Shown one piece after another: positions 5,325-8,783 of a stretch of DNA of 8,783 nucleotides; positions within the stretch are counted from its first letter, which is position 1, and the number at the start of each line of letters is the position of its first letter. The translations under genes were made by a program, and so were the position numbers. The DNA comes from Thermoactinomycetaceae bacterium (GTDB taxonomy: Bacteria; Bacillota; Bacilli; Thermoactinomycetales; Thermoactinomycetaceae). The notes under the pieces were generated by a model, which ran no database searches, was not told the origin of the DNA, and was given only the letters and a program-made list of their open reading frames with translations. The stretch lies in assembly GCA_025449475.1 (NCBI GenBank), contig JANWJM010000084.1:1-8783 (forward strand). The letters are read 5' to 3'.

Positions 5325-5433
5325 TCGTTCTTTTGTGTAAATACGTTTAAACAACTAGCGAACAAGGGAAAAAGAATCATAGATCGCTGGACGGTTGCGC
5401 ATTGACACATCATCATTGGAGAGGAATTGATGT

Positions 5434-6021
5434 ATGATTCGACACCCTTATCGTAGGCGGAGAAAGTCATTGAAAGATTTTATATCTCATAAGAAAGTTA
5501 AAGTCCGAAGAGTATTACGCTTTTACGACGGTGAGACCATCCGCGTGGAATTGATGGATGGATCACAAGTAAATGTACGTTTTTTATTAGTGGATACGCC
5601 TGAATTGTATCATCCGGTTAAGGGAAGTCAACCTTTTGCTCGCGCCGCACAAGCGTTTACGAAACGAATACTTATCAATAGTGAAGAAATTCGCATCAGT
5701 CGTGATCAGGAGATCTGGGATCATCATGGACGATTGTTGGCTTATGTCTATTGTGATGGAAAATTGATTCAAGAGAACTTGGTTGAAAGCGGTTACGCCC
5801 GTGTTTATCATACCAAAAATAAAGATAAAAAGAAGATCAAGCGGTTATATGATTTACAAGAAAAGGCGAAAAAGAGAAGAAAGAATATCTGGAAGTTCTG
5901 CCATTATGTTGGATTTGATGGTTTTCACCCTGAAGCAGTGGGACGAAATCGTGCAATCGGGATGGTAAGAAGATTGATGAAGGTGAATAAATTATTCGAA
6001 AGTTTAAAAAGTAGTTCCTAG
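5434..6021 (+). CDS. Staphylococcal-nuclease-type (thermonuclease family) protein, apparently intracellular
   Basis: A 195-residue protein with a SNase domain at about residues 21-155. Catalytic residues align with staphylococcal nuclease: Arg49 in VRFLLVDTPEL (Arg35), Asp54-Thr55-x-Glu57 (Asp40, Thr41, Glu43) and Arg100 in DHHGRLLAYVY (Arg87). The calcium site that normally reads DGD reads YDGET here, so the equivalent of Asp21 is Glu34. The family cleaves DNA and RNA near phosphates in a Ca2+-dependent way. Unlike most bacterial members it has no signal peptide; the N terminus is basic (PYRRRRKS). The C-terminal 40 residues are also basic (RNRAIGMVRRLMKVNK), which could bind nucleic acid. 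The start at 5434 follows GAGAGGAA at about 9 bases. It is the last gene before a strong terminator and is separated by 109 bases from the lipoprotein gene. Confidence 0.87.
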   Translation: MIRHPYRRRRKSLKDFISHKKVKVRRVLRFYDGETIRVELMDGSQVNVRFLLVDTPELYHPVKGSQPFARAAQAFTKRILINSEEIRISRDQEIWDHHGRLLAYVYCDGKLIQENLVESGYARVYHTKNKDKKKIKRLYDLQEKAKKRRKNIWKFCHYVGFDGFHPEAVGRNRAIGMVRRLMKVNKLFESLKSSS

Positions 6022-6054
6022 TGGTTCTTACTTGTCATTTGCCATCTTCTACTG

Positions 6055-6080
6055 AAAAAGCGCATTTTGGCGTTTTTTTT
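6055..6080 (+). terminator. Intrinsic terminator after the nuclease gene
   Basis: AAAAAGCGC (6055-6063) pairs with GCGTTTTTT (from 6070) around a 6-base loop, with one G-U pair, and the T run continues to 6080 (eight T). It lies 34 bases after the nuclease stop and ends the 4431-6021 run. Confidence 0.85.
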
Positions 6081-6091
6081 ATCTAAATCCC

Positions 6092-6135
6092 TTGTTTGTA
6101 TCATTTATTGGATTAAAATAGAACTATCCTATACT
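6092..6135 (+). promoter_or_regulatory. Possible promoter(s) of the CAP lipoprotein gene
   Basis: Two overlapping candidates, neither strong. One is TTGTTT (6092-6097) with TAAAAT (6114-6119), 16-base spacer. The other is TTGGAT (6108-6113) with TATACT (6130-6135), 16-base spacer. They lie between the preceding terminator and the ribosome binding site, where a promoter must exist. Confidence 0.35.
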
Positions 6136-6154
6136 CAAAGTTAGGAGTGGAAGA

Positions 6155-6898
6155 ATGGCTAAATGGCTGCTTCATCTCTTGTTGTTGACATCGTTGACGG
6201 CGTGTCAAGGATTGACAGTTGAAACCCCTCAAGAATCTGTATCGATTCCAGAGGAAGAGAAAGTGATCCCGAAAGCAACTGCAGAAGAAGAACAGGAAGA
6301 AGAAGAGGAACAACAACCTGAAGAGGAGCCTGCAACAGCACGAAAGTTGGAAATCACAGAAAAGGAAGAGGTTAGCGAACCCGATCCTAAACCAAAAGAA
6401 AGCTCAAAAACAGTTCCATCCCATAAAAAATCGGTTGTTGAAGAGAAAAAACAAACCAGCGAATCCAAGAATGCAGAAAAGAAAAATGAGAAACATGAAG
6501 AATCAACTGTCATCACATCGTTTGAAAAAGAAGTAGTCGAATTGGTCAACAAAGAGCGACAACAGCGTGGATATTCTTCCTTACAAATCGATCTCAATGT
6601 AACACAAGTAGCCAGAAAGAAATCGGCAGATATGCGTGACAATGGGTATTTTTCTCATCAATCACCTACATACGGATCGCCGTTCGATATGTTGAAGAAA
6701 GAGCAGATTCGTTTTACGATGGCGGGGGAAAATATCGCAGCTGGACAAAGATCTCCAAGCCAAGTTGTTCGAGATTGGATGAATAGTGAGGGGCATCGCA
6801 AAAATATCCTTAATCCAGATTTTACGCATATTGGCGTAGGCTATCAAGAAGGTGGCTCATATGGTACATACTGGACGCAATTGTTTTTACGAAAATAG
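6155..6898 (+). CDS. CAP/SCP-domain lipoprotein (YkwD-like)
   Basis: A 247-residue secreted lipoprotein in three parts. Residues 1-17 are a signal peptide with lipobox LTAC (Cys17). Residues 18-118 form a low-complexity spacer, very Glu-rich at 44-58 and then Lys/Ser/Glu/Pro-rich, probably an extended tether through the cell wall. Residues 124-246 form a CAP (SCP/PR-1) domain. All four residues of the CAP cavity are present: His168 (GYFSH), Glu192 (AGENIA), Glu212 and His214 (SEGHRKNIL), followed by THIGVGY and a C-terminal TYWTQLF strand. Bacterial CAP proteins of the YkwD type are common in Bacillales, often sporulation-linked; their activity is not settled. AGGAG (6143-6147) lies 7 bases before the ATG. 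The gene is transcribed alone, bounded by terminators on both sides. Confidence 0.92.
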   Translation: MAKWLLHLLLLTSLTACQGLTVETPQESVSIPEEEKVIPKATAEEEQEEEEEQQPEEEPATARKLEITEKEEVSEPDPKPKESSKTVPSHKKSVVEEKKQTSESKNAEKKNEKHEESTVITSFEKEVVELVNKERQQRGYSSLQIDLNVTQVARKKSADMRDNGYFSHQSPTYGSPFDMLKKEQIRFTMAGENIAAGQRSPSQVVRDWMNSEGHRKNILNPDFTHIGVGYQEGGSYGTYWTQLFLRK

Positions 6899-6919
6899 TA
6901 TCAAACATGTATGTTCATT

Positions 6920-6944
6920 TCCCGCTGATCGAGCGGGATTTTTT
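6920..6944 (+). terminator. Intrinsic terminator after the CAP gene
   Basis: TCCCGCT (6920-6926) and AGCGGGA (6932-6938) form a perfect 7-bp GC-rich stem with a 5-base loop, followed by six T. It starts 22 bases after the CAP stop. Confidence 0.9.
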
Positions 6945-6981
6945 GTGGAGATTTCTGTCGATCAGTTTTTTTTCAAAAGTC

Positions 6982-7010
6982 ATAACAATCTCCCTCAAGT
7001 ATAGTATAGT
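6982..7010 (+). promoter_or_regulatory. Promoter of the coiled-coil gene
   Basis: ATAACA (6982-6987, four of six to TTGACA) and TATAGT (7005-7010, five of six) with a 17-base spacer. A second overlapping TATAGT begins at 7000. Transcription would start near 7017, giving a leader of about 100 bases. Confidence 0.5.
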
Positions 7011-7012
7011 AG

Positions 7013-7042
7013 AGAGAAAGAGGCTTCTCTATTAAAAGAGAA
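7013..7042 (+). promoter_or_regulatory. Leader with two mutually exclusive hairpins
   Basis: Three 6-base arms in a row: AGAGAA (7013-7018), TTCTCT (7025-7030), AGAGAA (7037-7042), each separated by 6 bases. The middle arm can pair perfectly with either the first or the third, so two alternative hairpins compete at the very 5' end of the predicted mRNA. The geometry is regular enough to suggest a switch or a transcription-start-dependent structure; no known riboswitch class is recognised. Confidence 0.4.
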
Positions 7043-7117
7043 TGGTTCGTAGGTTTGTACTCGCTCTGATGGAAAGGTTTTGGAACGATCATCTCGAAAA
7101 AAATAGGAGGGTGAAGC

Positions 7118-7627
7118 ATGTCATTTCGGTCTAAAGTTGTTGATTCATTCTTTTCCTTGGTTCACAAGTTGATAGGAGATCGGATTCACCCCAATCCTTC
7201 CCAAGAAACGACTACACAATTTGTAAGGGATCGTTTTGATCGGGTGAAAAGATCAACATCACAAATGGGAAAAGATTTGTACCAACAATTTGAAGAAACC
7301 CGCGATAGGTTGGCCCAATCCCTTGAAAAAGAAGTCGATGTAAAAACACGTTATCGCCGTATTCAATTAAAATTGGCTCAAGATTTAGCTGAACTGGAGA
7401 TGCGAAAAGCAACCCTGGAAAGAGAAGTTTCTGCTGAAGAACAAATGCTGTTTGAAGAGGCTTATGAACATGCACGAAAAGAGATTATTCAACGAAGAAT
7501 GCGTGAAGCATCATCGATCTTTCATCCCACTACCAAGCAGAAAGTATGGGATGAATGCTTACTATCGTTTGCCAAGATATTGCGGGGAGAAAAATCGGAA
7601 GCCCCCACCACTGATGGAGCCAGATAA
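7118..7627 (+). CDS. Coiled-coil protein of unknown function
   Basis: A 169-residue, highly charged, mostly helical protein without signal peptide or membrane segment, so presumably cytoplasmic. Residues about 30-135 are rich in Glu, Arg, Lys, Gln and Leu with heptad-like spacing (QQFEETRDRLAQSLEKEVD, RRIQLKLAQDLAELEMRK, ATLEREVSAEEQMLFEEA), indicating a long coiled coil. The N terminus (MSFRSKVVDSFFSLVHKLI) could form an amphipathic helix that touches membranes, a general resemblance to PspA-like proteins but without their motifs. I cannot assign a family. AGGAGG (7105-7110) lies 7 bases before the ATG. It has its own promoter and an unusual leader. The UPF0180 gene follows after 105 bases with no terminator between, so read-through is likely. 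Confidence 0.75.
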   Translation: MSFRSKVVDSFFSLVHKLIGDRIHPNPSQETTTQFVRDRFDRVKRSTSQMGKDLYQQFEETRDRLAQSLEKEVDVKTRYRRIQLKLAQDLAELEMRKATLEREVSAEEQMLFEEAYEHARKEIIQRRMREASSIFHPTTKQKVWDECLLSFAKILRGEKSEAPTTDGAR

Positions 7628-7732
7628 AAATCCCGTCCACGATGATTTTTCCTCCGATCAGGATCATTGTATAGATGTAGCACGAATGAAACAGAATAAC
7701 CATATCTGAATCAAACAAAGGAGGAAATAGGA

Positions 7733-7993
7733 ATGGAACGGATCGCAGTGGAATCCAATTTGACTCCCATCAAGGAATTATTGCAAGAACAAGGATATCA
7801 AGTAGATACCTTAAAACCGGCAGAAATGGTTGAATCCAACCCCAAAGAATATGATGCGATGGTGATTTCGGGATTAGAGAAAGACTTGATGGGGATCGAA
7901 GATAAGGTCCAAAATTGTCCGGTCATCAACGCTGCAGGGTTAACACCAGAAGAGGTCACCGATCGTGTAGCACAAACTGTACAACGATATTAG
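7733..7993 (+). CDS. UPF0180 family protein (YkuS-like)
   Basis: An 86-residue small cytoplasmic protein of the UPF0180 family, known in Bacillales as YkuS. Family features seen are the N-terminal IAVESNLTPIKELLQEQGY, then YDAMVISGLEKDLMGIED, and the C-terminal VINAAGLTPEEV block. The length is normal (family about 80-90 residues). The function of the family is unknown. Start ATG 7733 has GGAGG (7720-7724) with 8-base spacing. It lies 105 bases after the coiled-coil gene and a terminator follows directly. Confidence 0.87.
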   Translation: MERIAVESNLTPIKELLQEQGYQVDTLKPAEMVESNPKEYDAMVISGLEKDLMGIEDKVQNCPVINAAGLTPEEVTDRVAQTVQRY

Positions 7994-7996
7994 ATT

Positions 7997-8024
7997 ATCA
8001 GGGCATTGAGATGTCCTGATTTTT
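7997..8024 (+). terminator. Intrinsic terminator after the UPF0180 gene
   Basis: ATCAGGGCAT (7997-8006) and ATGTCCTGAT (8011-8020) form a 10-bp stem with one G-U pair and a TGAG loop, followed by a short T tail (8020-8024). It begins three bases after the stop codon. Confidence 0.88.
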
Positions 8025-8058
8025 CGATTAAATTTTCAAAATAGATGAACAAAATACA

Positions 8059-8120
8059 TATCATATGCAGGTCGTACAACGTGTCCAATGATATGATAAG
8101 ATCATTAAAAAATGATTATC
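8059..8120. repeat. Overlapping inverted repeats upstream of rnhA
   Basis: TATCATAT (8059-8066) and ATATGATA (8091-8098) are perfect inverted copies 24 bases apart. Overlapping the right arm is a second hairpin: GATA..ATCATT (8095-8106, two-base bulge) with AATGATTATC (8111-8120) around an AAAA loop. A TATGAT (8092-8097) within it could be a -10 for rnhA but has no fitting -35. It could be an operator or leader structure; nothing more can be said. Confidence 0.35.
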
Positions 8121-8143
8121 GGCAAAGCGTTTTGATCAAGAAA

Positions 8144-8148
8144 TGAGG
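8144..8148 (+). promoter_or_regulatory. Ribosome binding site deciding the rnhA start
   Basis: TGAGG, 8 bases before ATG 8157 but only 2 bases before the in-frame ATG 8151. The shorter form MKEVVIYTDGAC also matches the usual start of RNase HI proteins. Confidence 0.65.
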
Positions 8149-8156
8149 TTATGGAT

Positions 8157-8567
8157 ATGAAGGAAGTCGTCATTTATACAGATGGAGCCTGTTCACACAA
8201 CCCCGGTCCGGGAGGTTGGGCGGCAGTGTTGATCTATGGGGAGCATCATAAAGAGATTTTTGGGGGTGAAAAAAACACCACAAACAATCGGATGGAATTG
8301 CGAGCAGTGATTGAAGCGTTAGAAGCTTTAAAAGAGCCTTGTTATGTAAAAGTCTTTTCAGATAGTGCTTATATCGTCAATTGTTTTCAACAGAAATGGT
8401 ATCAAAAATGGGAGGAGAAAGGATTTAAAAAGAATCCTGATTTGTGGAAAAAGTTACTCTCGCTTGTACGCAAGCATCGCGTCGAGTTTATCAAAGTCAA
8501 GGGACATAGCGATGTAAAATGGAACAACCGATGTGATGAATTGGCTCGCGCTGCAATTCCAAAGTAA
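8157..8567 (+). CDS. rnhA: Ribonuclease HI
   Basis: A 136-residue cytoplasmic endonuclease that cleaves the RNA strand of RNA-DNA hybrids, acting in R-loop, primer and ribonucleotide removal. All active-site residues are present: Asp9 (YTDGACSHNPGPGGW), Glu47 (NNRMELRAVIEAL), Asp69 (FSDSAYIVN), His117 (VKGHSD) and Asp127 (NRCDELA). The basic handle (KWYQKWEEKGFKKNPDLWKKL, 80-100) is kept but about six residues shorter than in Escherichia coli RNase HI. This is a type 1 enzyme with no hybrid-binding domain and no C-terminal extension. It is single-gene, after the UPF0180 terminator, and is followed within 70 bases by an insertion sequence, with only a weak hairpin and T run at 8574-8589 as a possible terminator. 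Confidence 0.94.
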   Translation: MKEVVIYTDGACSHNPGPGGWAAVLIYGEHHKEIFGGEKNTTNNRMELRAVIEALEALKEPCYVKVFSDSAYIVNCFQQKWYQKWEEKGFKKNPDLWKKLLSLVRKHRVEFIKVKGHSDVKWNNRCDELARAAIPK

Positions 8568-8573
8568 CCATGT

Positions 8574-8589
8574 ATTGCAACAATTTTTT
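8574..8589 (+). terminator. Weak possible terminator after rnhA
   Basis: ATTG (8574-8577) and CAAT (8581-8584) form only a 4-bp stem with a 3-base loop, running into six T (8584-8589). The T run is good but the stem is poor. The native terminator may have been separated from rnhA by the neighbouring insertion sequence. Confidence 0.3.
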
Positions 8590-8620
8590 ATCTTTAATCG
8601 TTTCAGTATGACCATTAAAC

Positions 8621-8629
8621 TGATATAAT
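8621..8629 (+). promoter_or_regulatory. Extended -10 promoter for tnpA
   Basis: TGATATAAT, a perfect extended -10, 8 bases upstream of the tnpA ATG. A start near 8636 would give an almost leaderless mRNA, which agrees with the absence of a Shine-Dalgarno site. Confidence 0.45.
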
Positions 8630-8636
8630 TAACAAT

Positions 8637-8783
8637 ATGGAACAAGAATATCGAAGAACAAAAACAACTGTATCTTTCATTAACTATCATTTTGTTTTCT
8701 GCCCACGTTATCGAAGAAAAGTGTTAGTGAACAGAGTGGAAGAGCGATTCAGGCAGTTAGTAGAAGAAATTTGCCAAGAGAAT
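8637..8783 (+). CDS. tnpA: IS200/IS605-type transposase TnpA, N-terminal 49 residues
   Basis: Open from ATG 8637 to the window end in one frame. The translation includes SFINYHFVFCPRYRRKVL (residues 13-30), the conserved N-terminal block of Y1 (HUH single-strand) transposases of the IS200/IS605 family ('NYH.V..PKYRRKVL'), then VEERFRQLVEEICQEN. The HUH motif and catalytic tyrosine would lie beyond the window. These enzymes move the element as single-stranded circles through subterminal hairpins. No Shine-Dalgarno site precedes the ATG, in keeping with the poor translation typical of the family. Whether a tnpB gene follows cannot be seen. I cannot tell whether the gene is intact. Confidence 0.87.
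   Translation, partial: MEQEYRRTKTTVSFINYHFVFCPRYRRKVLVNRVEERFRQLVEEICQEN

Larger units (their letters stand above)
8593..8783 (+). mobile_element. Left end of an IS200/IS605-family insertion sequence (truncated by window)
   Basis: The tnpA start implies that the element's left end lies in the 69 bases after the rnhA stop. Small imperfect inverted repeats occur there (TTTAAT 8593-8598 with ATTAAA 8614-8619; TCAGT 8603-8607 with ACTGA 8619-8623), and subterminal hairpins are what this family uses instead of terminal inverted repeats. The exact left boundary and the target tetra- or pentanucleotide cannot be fixed without the right end; 8593 is only a placeholder. Confidence 0.6.

Noticed and set aside
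5357..5388. AGCGA/TCGCT inverted repeat between the lipoprotein and nuclease genes
   Set aside because: Only 5 strong base pairs with a 22-base loop and no T tract; not distinguishable from chance.
5402..5430. Perfect TTGACA (5402-5407) ahead of the nuclease gene
   Set aside because: The position for a -10 falls in the ribosome binding site (AATTGA), so transcription would start inside or after the start codon; it is likely chance.
6229..6642. 137-codon open frame on the minus strand, very rich in Ser, Phe and Cys
   Set aside because: It is the antisense of the Glu/Lys/Ser-rich linker of the CAP lipoprotein; the composition is a by-product of GAA/AAA-rich codons, and there is no ribosome binding site.
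7020..7117. Possible T-box or other known riboswitch in the coiled-coil gene leader
   Set aside because: No T-box antiterminator sequence, no terminator, and no recognisable conserved aptamer blocks.
7530..7718. 62-codon hydrophobic open frame on the minus strand that looks like a small membrane protein
   Set aside because: It is antisense to the coiled-coil gene 3' end, with no Shine-Dalgarno site; the hydrophobicity is probably chance.

Overview
The window looks like chromosomal DNA of a low-GC Gram-positive bacterium of the order Bacillales. The signs are strong AGGAGG-type ribosome binding sites, GTG/TTG-type starts, lipobox signal peptides, a manganese (yybP-ykoY) riboswitch ahead of a YjbE-type TerC gene, and genes of the UPF0180 (YkuS) and YuxK/DCC families. 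A thermophilic relative such as Thermoactinomycetaceae is a guess from general gene style, not something the sequence proves. No rRNA, tRNA, CRISPR array or prophage module is visible.

Left part (1-1015, minus strand): a sigma-A-like promoter drives a yybP-ykoY Mn2+ riboswitch whose closing stem competes with an intrinsic terminator. It is followed by a TerC-family (YjbE-type) metal exporter and, 44 bases on, the first 34 codons of a DedA-family membrane protein. This is readable as one manganese-responsive operon.

Second part (1075-3051, minus strand): a DUF5819/SdpA-like single-pass protein and an HTTM/SdpB-like multi-pass protein, 30 bases apart, then a lone PTS lactose/cellobiose-type EIIB. 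Divergent from them (3229-3651, plus) is a DCC-family thiol-disulfide protein with an intact CxxC. The shared 177-base divergent region carries four copies of an AAAGATA/TATCTTT motif in inverted arrangement. This HTTM + SdpA-like + DCC cluster, without a recognisable toxin or substrate gene, is the most interesting part of the window.

Middle part (3685-6080, plus): a long inverted repeat sits just ahead of a TetR regulator that starts at TTG. An extended -10 promoter overlapping the tetR stop then heads a likely three-gene transcript: a membrane-anchored protein of unknown function, a lipoprotein of unknown function, and an intracellular staphylococcal-nuclease-type protein with an Asp-to-Glu change at a metal ligand. 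A clear intrinsic terminator ends it.

Right part (6092-8783, plus): single genes with their own signals. They are a CAP/SCP lipoprotein with a long acidic/charged linker, a coiled-coil protein of unknown function behind a leader with two competing hairpins, a UPF0180 protein with a terminator, RNase HI (rnhA), and the start of an IS200/IS605-type tnpA cut by the window edge.

Several genes have a longer possible start that the ribosome binding site argues against (TerC, DCC protein, TetR, lipoprotein, RNase HI). The coordinates given here use the start supported by the Shine-Dalgarno site.
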